From the NCBI RefSeq assembly GCF_008386465.1, contig NZ_VUOD01000003.1, positions 62,001-126,000 of the forward strand: 64,000 bases of DNA, given 5' to 3'. Below are positions 39,468-47,740 of this stretch, one piece after another (the first letter of the stretch is position 1; each line of letters starts with the position of its first letter). Below the pieces are notes generated by a model, which saw only the letters and a list, made by a program, of their open reading frames with translations, had not been told where the DNA came from and ran no database searches. The position numbers were made by a program, and so were the translations under genes. The stretch comes from Arenimonas fontis. GTDB lineage: Bacteria > Pseudomonadota > Gammaproteobacteria > Xanthomonadales > Xanthomonadaceae.

Positions 39468-40056
39468 GGCCTTCTCCCAACCGGGCCCGCAACAGATGGC
39501 GGGCGCGGTGCAGTTGCGCTTTCGAACTTCCGACCGCCATGCCGAGTTCGGCGGCGATTTCCTCGTGCTTCCAGCCTTCGACGTCGTGCAGCACCAGCAC
39601 GGCCCGCGCCCGCGGCGGCAGGGTCGCGATGGCCCGTTCCAGCTCAAGGCCGGAGGCGGCGCGCTCGACATCGTCACCAGCCGGGTGATGCAGCAGGGCC
39701 TCGTCGCCGGTTTCCAGGTCTTCGTTACCGCGCCGGGAGCGCAGCTCCATCAGCGCGGTGTTCACCGCCAGTCGGTGCAGCCAGGTCGAGAAGGCGCTTT
39801 CGAAACGGAAACCCGGCAGGGCCTGCCAGGCGCGCACGAAGGCGTCCTGGACGAGGTCCTCGGCCCGGGCCTCATGGCCGCAGATGCGCCACAGCAGGGC
39901 ATACACCCGGCGCACGTGGCGGCGGTATAGCGCCTCGAAGGCATGCCGGTCGCCGGCTCCGGCGGCGCGGACCAAGGCATGGTCCTCCTCGCGCGCCGAG
40001 GCGTCGGCGGCGGAAGCGGGCGGCAGCGTATCGGTGGCCACGGCGAGGTTCAGCAT
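39454..40056 (-). CDS. ECF-type RNA polymerase sigma factor
   Basis: 200-residue ECF sigma factor. Region 2 (about 45-105): FEALYRRHVRRVYALLWRI, AEDLVQDAFVRAWQAL. Region 4 (about 140-190): LPPRARAVLVLHDVEGWKHEEIA, GSSKAQLHRARHLLR. ATG 40056 follows GGAGCGGAT. It is the first gene of sigma, anti-sigma, DUF4097. Target promoters are likely to include its own; none was identified with confidence. Confidence 0.93.
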   Translation of the reverse strand: MLNLAVATDTLPPASAADASAREEDHALVRAAGAGDRHAFEALYRRHVRRVYALLWRICGHEARAEDLVQDAFVRAWQALPGFRFESAFSTWLHRLAVNTALMELRSRRGNEDLETGDEALLHHPAGDDVERAASGLELERAIATLPPRARAVLVLHDVEGWKHEEIAAELGMAVGSSKAQLHRARHLLRARLGEGHGRE

Positions 40057-40088
40057 ATCCGCTCCGATGCCGGGCGGACGCGGAGGGT

Positions 40089-40697
40089 TTAGCCGGCGCC
40101 GACCGGCTGCCGCGCGAAACGCGCCGCAACGGCCACGGTGGCAGCATGGATATCCACGATGTCCTCGATCTCGGGCGCATAGCCACCGGCCATGCACACG
40201 GCCACCGGCAGGCCGCGCTCGCGGCAGGCGGCCAGCACCCGCCGATCACGCTCGGCCAGGCCGTGGGCCTGGGCATGACGGGCGGCGATGACGGCATCGT
40301 TGAATACGCAGTAACCGCCGCCGCGGGCCCGGCCGGCATGGTGGGTGCCGCCGGCCAGGTTCACCGCCACCCCGTCGCCGGCCAGGGCCGCGCGCAGGGC
40401 CTGCAGCGTGCCTCCGGCGGAACGGCGTGAGCGTTCGACCATCGCCGCCGACCAGGGAAAGCCGATCCGGCGCATCTGCTCCGGGCCGATGCTTCCGTCC
40501 AGCATCGCCCGAACGTATTCCCGGTCGTGCACCCGCAGCAGGTCCCGTTCGCCGACCGCCGGCGGTTCAAGCAGCTCGATGCCCCACAGGTCCGCCATCG
40601 CCGCCACCCGCCGGTACAGGCGGGCGTACTTGGCCATCGGGAAACGATGGCCGTCCGGCAAGGGCAGGACGAACCGGTGGCAATAGAAGGCCTTCAT
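40089..40697 (-). pseudogene. Histone deacetylase-superfamily gene with an in-frame core deletion
   Basis: 202-residue open frame with the start and end of the histone deacetylase/acetoin-utilisation family, but the middle is missing. Residues 1-146 match the N-terminal half up to the catalytic HH pair (GGTHHAG, H119-H120) and GGYCVFNDAVIAARHAQAHGL. The frame then runs straight into AERDRRVLAACRERGLPVAV and GGYAPEIEDIV, which normally lie about 100 residues later. The zinc ligands of the DVHQGNG-type motif and of the following GADP/DxLG region are absent, and total length is about two thirds of the usual 300. The frame is intact, so a truncated product may still be made, but it should not bind zinc. 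Confidence 0.75.
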
Positions 40698-40755
40698 CGC
40701 CGGCGAGCATAACGGCCGACCCGGCAGGGCCGCGACGCGGCCGGTCGTCGCCGGG

Positions 40756-40789
40756 CGCGAAAGAAAGGCCCGCGCGGGACGGGCCTTTC
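40756..40789 (-). terminator. Intrinsic terminator of pckG
   Basis: Minus strand: 10-bp stem GAAAGGCCCG / CGGGCCTTTC with a 7-base loop, then TTTCG. It lies 46 bases past the pckG stop and 59 before the deacetylase-like start. Confidence 0.8.
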
Positions 40790-40834
40790 GGGAGAGCGCC
40801 GATCCGGACGAGCGCGGGCCCGGGCGTGCCCGGT

Positions 40835-42583
40835 TCAGCCGAGTCCTGCGGCGATGCGGTCGCGCTCGGCCTTCAGTGCCGCCGGGGTACGGTCGCCGAA
40901 CTCGTTCAGGTACTCGGCGATCGCCTCCATCTCCGCTTTCCAGCCCTCGCGATCCACCGCCAGCAGCTCGGCCAGTGCCGCGGGGGCGATGTCCAGGCCC
41001 TCGGTGTTGATGTCCTCCGGACGCGGCAGGTTGCCGACCGGGGTCTCCACCGCGCCTGCCTGGCCGGTGACGCGCTTGAGCATCCATTCCAGCACCCGCA
41101 GGTTGTCGCCGAAACCCGGCCACATGAATCGGCCGTCGGTGTCCTTGCGGAACCAGTTGACCTGGAAGATCTTCGGCAGCTTCATGCCCGGCCTGTCGAA
41201 GCTCAGCCAGTGCGCGAAGTAGTCGCCGAAGTTGTAGCCGGCGAATGGCTTCATCGCCATCGAGTCGCGCCGCACCACGCCAACCGCGCCGGTGGCGGCG
41301 GCGGTGGTCTCGGACGCCATCGAGGCGCCGACCAGCACGCCATGGGTCCAGTCGCGGGCTTCCAGCACCAGCGGCACCAGCGAAGCGCGCCGGCCGCCGA
41401 ACACGATCGCGCTGATCGGCACGCCCTGCGGATCCTCGGCCTTGTCGGTGTAGCTCGGGCACTGCCTGGCGCTGACCGTGAAGCGGGCATTCGGGTGCGC
41501 GGCCGGACCCCTGGCGCTGTCGTAATCGCGGCCCTGCCAGTCCTTGGCCGGCGCGCCGGAACTCATGCCCTCCCACCATGGCTGGCCGTCGGCGGTGACG
41601 CCGACGTTGGTGAAGATCGCATCCCGGTTCAGCATCGCCATCGCGTTCGGGTTGGTTTTCTCGCTGGTGCCGGGCGCCACCCCGAAGAAGCCGGCCTCGG
41701 GGTTGATCGCGTAAAGGCGCCCGTCGGCGCCCGGGCGCATCCAGCAGATGTCGTCGCCCACGGTCCAGACTTTCCAGCCGGCGCGGCGGTAACCCTCCGG
41801 CGGGATAAGCATGGCCAGGTTGGTCTTGCCGCAGGCGCTGGGGAAGGCGGCGGCGACGTAGTGGATTTCGCCCCGCGGATTCTCGATGCCGACGATCAGC
41901 ATGTGCTCGGCCAGCCAGCCCTCCTGGCGGGCCTGCCAGCTGGCGATGCGTAGCGCGTGGCACTTCTTGCCCAGCAGGGCGTTGCCGCCGTAACCGGAGC
42001 CGTAGCTCTGGATGCTCAGCTCCTCGGGGAAATGCATGATGAAGCGGCGGTTCGGGTCAAGCTCGCCGATCGAATGCAGGCCCTTGACGAACGAGCCCTC
42101 GCGCTCGATCCGGGCCAGGGCCTGCGCGCCCATGCGGGTCATGATGCGCATGTTGGCGACCACGTAAGGGCTGTCGGTGATCTCGACGCCGCAGCGCGAC
42201 AGCGGCGAATCGATCGGGCCCATGCAATAGGGCACCACGTACATGGTGCGGCCGCGCATGCAGCCGGCGTAGAGCGCGTCCATCTGGGCATGCGCCTCGG
42301 CCGGATCCATCCAGTTGTTGTTCGGGCCGGCGTCGGCCGGGTCGCGGGTGCAGACGAAGGTCAGGTGCTCGACCCGGGCAACGTCCTGGGGATTGGAGCG
42401 GTGCAGGTAGCAGTTCGGGTGGGTCTGCCCGTTGAGCTTGATCAGGTCCCCGTTGGCCAGCATCAGCTCGACCAGGCGGGCGTTCTCGGCATCGGAGCCG
42501 TCGCACCAGTGGATGGCGTCGGGCTGGGTGAGTTTGGCGACCGAGGCGACCCAGTCGTTGAGGGCGGGAAGATGGCTGGACAT
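40835..42583 (-). CDS. pckG: Phosphoenolpyruvate carboxykinase (GTP)
   Basis: 582-residue GTP-dependent PEPCK, which converts oxaloacetate to PEP at the entry to gluconeogenesis. The kinase-1a loop AFPSACGKTNLAML, GDDICWMRPG, the substrate-binding HRSNPQDVARVE and FGGRR are all present. Length fits the GTP-type (about 590-620), not the ATP-type (about 540) or the E. coli sequence family. ATG 42583 follows an ACAGGAGC site; the longer in-frame start at 42640 lacks one. It is followed by its own terminator. Confidence 0.97.
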   Translation of the reverse strand: MSSHLPALNDWVASVAKLTQPDAIHWCDGSDAENARLVELMLANGDLIKLNGQTHPNCYLHRSNPQDVARVEHLTFVCTRDPADAGPNNNWMDPAEAHAQMDALYAGCMRGRTMYVVPYCMGPIDSPLSRCGVEITDSPYVVANMRIMTRMGAQALARIEREGSFVKGLHSIGELDPNRRFIMHFPEELSIQSYGSGYGGNALLGKKCHALRIASWQARQEGWLAEHMLIVGIENPRGEIHYVAAAFPSACGKTNLAMLIPPEGYRRAGWKVWTVGDDICWMRPGADGRLYAINPEAGFFGVAPGTSEKTNPNAMAMLNRDAIFTNVGVTADGQPWWEGMSSGAPAKDWQGRDYDSARGPAAHPNARFTVSARQCPSYTDKAEDPQGVPISAIVFGGRRASLVPLVLEARDWTHGVLVGASMASETTAAATGAVGVVRRDSMAMKPFAGYNFGDYFAHWLSFDRPGMKLPKIFQVNWFRKDTDGRFMWPGFGDNLRVLEWMLKRVTGQAGAVETPVGNLPRPEDINTEGLDIAPAALAELLAVDREGWKAEMEAIAEYLNEFGDRTPAALKAERDRIAAGLG

Positions 42584-42645
42584 CGAACGGGCTCCTGTCG
42601 GGGCCGGGGCTGGGGAATGCGGGAAGGCGACGCCGGACATCGGCG

Positions 42646-43230
42646 TCAGGCGGGGATCAGTGTGGCCATGACGTGGCCGACGTAGGCTTCGAACTCGTCA
42701 TGGTGCAGGCGCGGCTGGCCCAGTTGCAGCGAAAGCTGCAGGAAGCCGACGTAGGCCGCGTAGGTGAGCCGGGCCCGGTTCTGGGCGTCCTGCCGGTTCA
42801 GGCCGGCCTGGCGGAAGCTGGCGGTCAGGTAATCCAGCCGCCGCTGCGAAACCCGATGCAGCACCGGCTGCACCACCGGATGGTCGAGGGCCTTGAGCAG
42901 TTCGCTGTAGATGATGTGCGGCTTGAGCTCGTGCGCGACCAGCTGGAACAGGGCGCGCAACCGGGCGCGCGGCTCGGGGATGGCCTCGAGCTGGCCGAAC
43001 ACCGTTTCCTGCTCCATCGCCTCCCAGCGCTCCAGCGCCGCCACCAGCAGGGCCTCGCGCGACGGGAAATGCCAGTAGAAACTGCCCTTGGTGACGCCAA
43101 GGCGCCTTGCCAGCGGTTCGACCGCCACCGCTGCCAGGCCCTGTTCGGCGATGACGTCCAGGGCGGCGACGGCCCAGTCCTCGGCCCTGAGGCGGGCCGG
43201 GCGATCGGTTTTGGGGGCGGCAGCAACCAT
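42646..43230 (-). CDS. TetR family transcriptional regulator
   Basis: 194-residue TetR regulator. The HTH lies at about residues 30-55 (LARRLGVTKGSFYWHFPSREALL); the C-terminal ligand domain is helical and unassigned. It is divergent from the hydrolase-fadE cluster. Inverted repeats with ATACGG/CCGTAT half-sites lie in the shared region and over the hydrolase promoter, so it probably represses that cluster, perhaps responding to acyl-CoA; the ligand is an inference. ATG 43230 was chosen because the next upstream start would cover that operator region. Confidence 0.88.
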   Translation of the reverse strand: MVAAAPKTDRPARLRAEDWAVAALDVIAEQGLAAVAVEPLARRLGVTKGSFYWHFPSREALLVAALERWEAMEQETVFGQLEAIPEPRARLRALFQLVAHELKPHIIYSELLKALDHPVVQPVLHRVSQRRLDYLTASFRQAGLNRQDAQNRARLTYAAYVGFLQLSLQLGQPRLHHDEFEAYVGHVMATLIPA

Positions 43231-43295
43231 ACGGTGGCGAAGTGTAAAGGATGGAGGGAGGGCATGAAACCGCCCGTGGAACCGAATCTTGCACC

Positions 43296-43309
43296 ATACG
43301 GACCGGTAT
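43296..43309. promoter_or_regulatory. TetR-type inverted repeat
   Basis: ATACGGACCGGTAT, a 14-base near-palindrome between the TetR gene and the hydrolase, adjoining the -35 of the latter. A second half-site pair (ATAC...GTAT) spans 43334-43347. Confidence 0.55.
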
Positions 43310-43338
43310 TGACAGCTTGACCGGCGCCTGACGATACT
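43309..43338 (+). promoter_or_regulatory. Sigma-70 promoter of the hydrolase-fadE cluster
   Basis: TTGACA (43309-43314), 18-base spacer, GATACT (43333-43338). The predicted start point falls on or next to the ATG at 43346, so the message may be leaderless. Confidence 0.7.
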
Positions 43339-43345
43339 CAGCCGT

Positions 43346-44242
43346 ATGGATAACCGCGCCCAGCCGCTACCGGCGACGCCCGCGCCGCTTTCGCTCAGGG
43401 CCGGCGACGGCCTGCCCCTGGCCGCCCAGGCCCTGCCCGGCGGCGGCCCCGGCGTGCTGCTCTCGCATGGCTTCGGCCAGACCCGCCAGGCCTGGTCGGC
43501 CACACAGGCCCGCCTGGCCGGCCAGGGCCTGGCCAGTCTGGCCTGGGATGCCCGCGGCCATGGCCAGTCGGCGCGGAATCCGCCGGATCGCCCCTACCGC
43601 GGCCAGCAGTTCGTGGACGACGTGCGGGTGGCCGCCGCCGCCGCCGGCCGGGCGCCGGTGCTGATCGGCGCCTCCATGGGCGGCCTGACCGGACTGCTGG
43701 CCCAGGCAGCGGCGCGCCCCTTCTCCGCCCTGGTATTGGTGGACATCACGCCGCGCTGGGAAGCCTCCGGCGTGGAGCGCATCCTCGCCTTCATGCGCGC
43801 GCATCCGGACGGCTTCGCCTCCTACCACGAAGCCGCCGAACGGATCGCCGACTACCTGCCGCACCGGCGCGGCCGCAAGTCGCCCTCGCAACTGGCGCAC
43901 CTGCTGGTGCCGCGCGGGGACGGCCGGCTGGTCTGGCACTGGGACCCGCGCCTGCTCGACGAGTTCATCCCGGACACCGCCGGCCTGCACAGTCGCCTCG
44001 AAGACGCCTGTCGCGCCCTGGATGTGCCGGTGCTGCTGGTCAGCGGCGGGCGCAGCGACCTGGTCAGCGATGAGACCGTGGCACATTTCCTGGACCTGGC
44101 GCCGCACGCCCGCCACGTCCGCCTGCCCGAAGCCACCCACATGGTGGCCGGTGACGACAACGACGCCTTTACCGATACCCTGCTGGAATTCCTGCATGAC
44201 CTGGCCGTCCCGCCGGCGGCCGCTTCCGGAGACTCCCGATGA
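43346..44242 (+). CDS. Alpha/beta hydrolase linked to fatty-acid cluster
   Basis: 298-residue alpha/beta hydrolase with all parts visible: LLSHGFGQTRQAW (oxyanion), WDARGHGQS, nucleophile GASMGG (Ser about residue 110), Asp in SGGRSDLVS and His in PEATHMVAGD. The lid domain lies at about 145-220. It overlaps fadE by 4 bases and is divergent from the TetR gene, so a role in lipid or ester breakdown is likely. No signal peptide. Confidence 0.88.
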   Translation: MDNRAQPLPATPAPLSLRAGDGLPLAAQALPGGGPGVLLSHGFGQTRQAWSATQARLAGQGLASLAWDARGHGQSARNPPDRPYRGQQFVDDVRVAAAAAGRAPVLIGASMGGLTGLLAQAAARPFSALVLVDITPRWEASGVERILAFMRAHPDGFASYHEAAERIADYLPHRRGRKSPSQLAHLLVPRGDGRLVWHWDPRLLDEFIPDTAGLHSRLEDACRALDVPVLLVSGGRSDLVSDETVAHFLDLAPHARHVRLPEATHMVAGDDNDAFTDTLLEFLHDLAVPPAAASGDSR

Positions 44243-46719
44243 GCATCCTTGCCCTCCTCGCGCCCTTCCTCGCCCTGCTGCTGGCAGCCTTGCTGGCGGC
44301 CTACCAGCGCTGGCGCCTGGCCGTGTTCGCCGCGCTCGCCGGCAGCCTGCTGGTGCTGGCCGGCCTGGCCGGCGCCGACCTCACCGCTACCTGGGTGGCC
44401 GCTGGCCTGCTGGCGATCACCACCCTGCCACTGCTGATCACCCCGCTGCGGCAGGCGCTGATCACCCGCCACGCACTGCGCTTCTACACGAGGATCCTGC
44501 CGCCGCTGTCGGATACCGAGAAGACGGCGCTGGAAGCGGGCACCGTCGGCTTCGAGGGCGAGCTGTTCTCGGGCATGCCGAGGTGGGAGCAACTGCTGTC
44601 GCAGCCGAAGCCGGAACTGAGCACCGAGGAACAGGCGTTCCTGGACGGCCCGGTCGAACAGCTCTGCCGCATGGTCAACGACTGGGAGGTGACGCACGTG
44701 CGCGCCGACCTGCCGCCGGAGATCTGGGACTTCCTCAAGAAGAACCGGTTCTTCGGCATGATCATTCCGAAGGAATACGGCGGCCTTGGCTTCTCCGCGC
44801 TGGCCCACCACAAGGTGATCCAGAAGCTGGCCTCGGTATCGGCCACGCTCAGCTCCACCGTCGGCGTGCCCAACTCTCTGGGTCCGGCCGAACTGCTGCT
44901 GCACTACGGCACGAAGGAGCAGAAGGAGCACTACCTGCCACGCCTGGCCGACGGCCGCGAGGTGCCCTGCTTCGCCCTTACCGGTCCCTTCGCCGGCTCC
45001 GACGCCACCTCCATCCCCGACTACGGCATCGTCTGCGAGGGCGAGTGGAACGGAGCCCGGGTGCTCGGCGTCAGGCTCACCTTCGACAAGCGTTACATCA
45101 CCCTGGCGCCGGTGGCGACGGTGATCGGCCTGGCCTTCCGCCTGTACGACCCGGACCAGCTGCTGGGCGACCGGAGCGACCGCGGCATCACCCTGGCCCT
45201 GGTGCCACGCGACACGCCGGGCCTGGAAGTCGGCCGCCGCCACTTCCCGCTCAACTGCGCCTTCCAGAACGGCCCGGTGCGCGGCGACGGCATCTTCGTG
45301 CCGCTCAGCCAGCTGATCGGAGGCGAGGATTACATCGGCCACGGCTGGCGCATGCTGGTCGAATGCCTGAGCGTGGGCCGCGCCATCACCCTGCCCTCCA
45401 CCTCTTCCGGCGCTTCCAAGATCGCCGCCGTGGTCAGCGGCGCCTACGCCCGCATCCGCAAGCAGTTCGGCCTGTCCATCGGCCGTTTCGAGGGCGTCGA
45501 GGAAGCCTTGGCCCGCCTGGCCGGCAATGCCTACGCCTGCAGCGCCCTGGCCCAGGCCACGGCGGCGGCTGTGGACCGCGGCGAGAAGCCGGCCGTGCCC
45601 TCGGCCATCGCCAAGTACCACACCACGGAAATGGCCCGGCAGGTGGCCTGCGACGCCATGGACATCCACGGCGGCAAGGGCGTGATCCTGGGGCCGATGA
45701 ATTACCTGGGCCGCGGCTGGCAGGCGGCGCCGATCTCGATCACGGTCGAGGGCGCCAACATCATGACCCGCTCACTGATGATCTTCGGCCAGGGCGCGAT
45801 CCGCTGCCATCCCTGGGTGCTGAAGGAAATGCAGGCGGCCACCCACCCCGACCCGAAGGTGCGCCTGCGCGAGTTCGACGCCAACCTGTTCGGGCATATC
45901 GGCTTCGCCATCTCCAACGCGGTGCGCAGCTGGGTGCTGGGTCTGGCCGCGGCGCGCATCGGCAGGGTGCCGGGCGATGCCTACACCCGCCGCTACTACC
46001 GCAAGCTCAACCGCTACTCGGCCAACCTGGCCCTGGTGGCCGACACCTCGATGCTGATGCTGGGCGGCAAGCTGAAGTTCAAGGAAAAGCTGTCCGGCCG
46101 CCTGGGCGACGTGCTCAGTCATCTGTACATCGCCAGCGCCATGCTCAAGCGTTACCAGGACCAGGGCTGCCCGGCCTCGGAGCGGCCGCTGCTCGCCTGG
46201 GCCTTCCACGATTCGGCCTACAAGATCGAGAAGGCGCTGTCGGGCGCGCTGCGCAATTTCCCGATCCGTCCGGTCGGCTGGCTGCTGTGGATGCTGGTCT
46301 TCCCCTGGGGCCGCCGGGCCCAGGAGCCCAGCGACCGCCTGGGGCACCGCGCCGCCGCCCTGCTGATGTCGCCTTCCGATGCCCGCGACCGCCTGGCCGA
46401 GGGCGTGTTCCTGACCCCCTGCGCCAACAATCCGGCCGGCCGGGTCGACAGCTACCTGCCCAAGGTGATCCTGGCCGAGCCGGTCGAGCGCAAGTTCCTC
46501 AAGGCGCTGAAGAACAGCGACATCGAGGCCCTGGATTTCTCCGCGCAGCTGGACGAGGGCGTGGCCGAGGGCTGGATCACCGCCGAAGAACGCGCCCAGC
46601 TCGAAGAGCTGCGCGCCATGACCCTGGACGCGATCACGGTGGACGACTTCGACCCGGCCGACCTGGAATCGGCAGCGCTGTACCGCCGGCGCCAGGAAGG
46701 CAGGCAGCGGGTTGCCTGA
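44239..46719 (+). CDS. fadE: Acyl-CoA dehydrogenase FadE
   Basis: 826-residue acyl-CoA dehydrogenase of the large FadE type (E. coli FadE 814). Two N-terminal membrane helices (about 3-60), then the dehydrogenase core (LTGPFAGSDATSIPD, FGLSIGRFEGVEEALARLAGNAY, MDIHGGKGVILGPMN with the catalytic-region residues) and the DUF1974 C-terminal domain. It does the first oxidation of beta-oxidation with FAD. ATG 44239 overlaps the hydrolase stop. It is likely under TetR control from 43230. Confidence 0.96.
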   Translation: MSILALLAPFLALLLAALLAAYQRWRLAVFAALAGSLLVLAGLAGADLTATWVAAGLLAITTLPLLITPLRQALITRHALRFYTRILPPLSDTEKTALEAGTVGFEGELFSGMPRWEQLLSQPKPELSTEEQAFLDGPVEQLCRMVNDWEVTHVRADLPPEIWDFLKKNRFFGMIIPKEYGGLGFSALAHHKVIQKLASVSATLSSTVGVPNSLGPAELLLHYGTKEQKEHYLPRLADGREVPCFALTGPFAGSDATSIPDYGIVCEGEWNGARVLGVRLTFDKRYITLAPVATVIGLAFRLYDPDQLLGDRSDRGITLALVPRDTPGLEVGRRHFPLNCAFQNGPVRGDGIFVPLSQLIGGEDYIGHGWRMLVECLSVGRAITLPSTSSGASKIAAVVSGAYARIRKQFGLSIGRFEGVEEALARLAGNAYACSALAQATAAAVDRGEKPAVPSAIAKYHTTEMARQVACDAMDIHGGKGVILGPMNYLGRGWQAAPISITVEGANIMTRSLMIFGQGAIRCHPWVLKEMQAATHPDPKVRLREFDANLFGHIGFAISNAVRSWVLGLAAARIGRVPGDAYTRRYYRKLNRYSANLALVADTSMLMLGGKLKFKEKLSGRLGDVLSHLYIASAMLKRYQDQGCPASERPLLAWAFHDSAYKIEKALSGALRNFPIRPVGWLLWMLVFPWGRRAQEPSDRLGHRAAALLMSPSDARDRLAEGVFLTPCANNPAGRVDSYLPKVILAEPVERKFLKALKNSDIEALDFSAQLDEGVAEGWITAEERAQLEELRAMTLDAITVDDFDPADLESAALYRRRQEGRQRVA

Positions 46720-46744
46720 GCCGTCGCCGCCGGGAACCACGTCC

Positions 46745-46879
46745 GTGGATGACACCCGTTGGGTGGTTCTCGGCGGCCCGCACAGCCTGGCCCGCGGGCT
46801 GCGCCACCCGGCCGTGCACCTGCTCACCGTGGCTTTCCTGGCCGGCGCGGCGGTGTTCGCGCTTCCCCTGTTCAACTGA
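46745..46879 (+). CDS. Possible small membrane protein
   Basis: 44-codon open frame from GTG 46745 that ends 7 bases before the DUF4442 start. It has a polar N-terminus and one hydrophobic segment at about residues 25-43 (LLTVAFLAGAAVFALPLF). It fills the fadE-DUF4442 gap almost exactly, which favours a real gene, but no homologue is recognised and the codon evidence is too short to decide. Confidence 0.35.
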   Translation: MDDTRWVVLGGPHSLARGLRHPAVHLLTVAFLAGAAVFALPLFN

Positions 46880-46886
46880 GGCCACC

Positions 46887-47357
46887 ATGTCCGACGCCCC
46901 GCTGCTGCGCCTGTACCGCAAGTTCCTGCGCTGGCCGGGCGGCCGCTGGCTGTTCAGCCGCGCGGTCTGCTTCAAGGCGCCCTACTTCGCCAGCATCCGT
47001 CCCAGCTTCCGCCTGCTGGAGCGCGGCCGTTGCGAGGTGACCATTCCCGACCGCCGCGCCGTGCACAACCACCTGGGCACGGTGCACGCCATCGCCCTGT
47101 GCAATCTGGCCGAGCTCGGCGCCGGCGTGATGACCGACGCCTCCCTGCCGGCAGGCATGCGCTGGATTCCCAAGGGCATGACGGTGTCCTACCTGAAGAA
47201 GGCCAGCGGCACGATGCGCGGCGTCGCCACGCCGATGCGCGAGATCGTCGCTGCCGAGACCGGCTACGAGCTGCCGGTGAACGTGGACGTGTTCGATCCG
47301 GCCGGCGACAAGGTCTTCAACGCCCTCATCACCATGTGGGTCAGCCCGAAGAAGTGA
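46887..47357 (+). CDS. DUF4442 hotdog-fold thioesterase-like protein
   Basis: 156-residue protein of the DUF4442 family (hotdog fold, related to acyl-CoA thioesterases). HNHLGTVHAIALCNLAE (about residues 60-76) is the family core where thioesterases carry their catalytic region; MRWIPKGMTVSYLKKA follows. Location after fadE suggests that it removes or handles acyl groups, but activity is not shown. ATG 46887. It ends 4 bases from the convergent DUF1304 gene. Confidence 0.88.
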   Translation: MSDAPLLRLYRKFLRWPGGRWLFSRAVCFKAPYFASIRPSFRLLERGRCEVTIPDRRAVHNHLGTVHAIALCNLAELGAGVMTDASLPAGMRWIPKGMTVSYLKKASGTMRGVATPMREIVAAETGYELPVNVDVFDPAGDKVFNALITMWVSPKK

Positions 47358-47361
47358 GCGC

Positions 47362-47712
47362 TCAGAGGTAGTGCACGGCGACCGCGGCGAGCAATCCCGG
47401 CAGGGCCTGCACGTACAGGATGGTGCGCTTGACCGTGGCGGCGCCGAACAGGCCGGCCACCACCACGCAGCCCAGGAAGAACAGGCAGATGCCGCGGGCG
47501 TCCAGCCACAGCCCCCAGAGCAGGCCCGCGGCCAGGAAGCCGTTGTAGAGCCCCTGGTTCATCGCCAGCCGGGCCGAGGCCCGTGCGAAGCCCGGATCCA
47601 GACGGAACACCCGCCGGCCCAGCGGACGCGTCCAGAGGAACATCTCCAGCACCATGAAGCCCAGGTGCAGCAGCGCCACCAGCAGCACCAGCGATTGCGC
47701 GATCGTGGACAT
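47362..47712 (-). CDS. DUF1304 family membrane protein
   Basis: 116-residue inner-membrane protein with four hydrophobic segments and the DUF1304 pattern HLGFMVLEMFLW and NQGLYNGFLAAGLLWG. Function unknown. ATG 47712 follows a GGAGGAGCC site. It follows the MFS-type transporter by 28 bases in the same direction and may be co-transcribed. Confidence 0.9.
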   Translation of the reverse strand: MSTIAQSLVLLVALLHLGFMVLEMFLWTRPLGRRVFRLDPGFARASARLAMNQGLYNGFLAAGLLWGLWLDARGICLFFLGCVVVAGLFGAATVKRTILYVQALPGLLAAVAVHYL

Positions 47713-47740
47713 GACAGGCTCCTCCCTCCAGGCCGACAGG

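Noticed and set aside
44022-47357. Very long open frame overlapping the hydrolase and fadE in another phase
   Set aside because: It is Arg/Pro/Gly-rich without domains, and overlaps a convincing FadE and a DUF4442 gene; a GC shadow.
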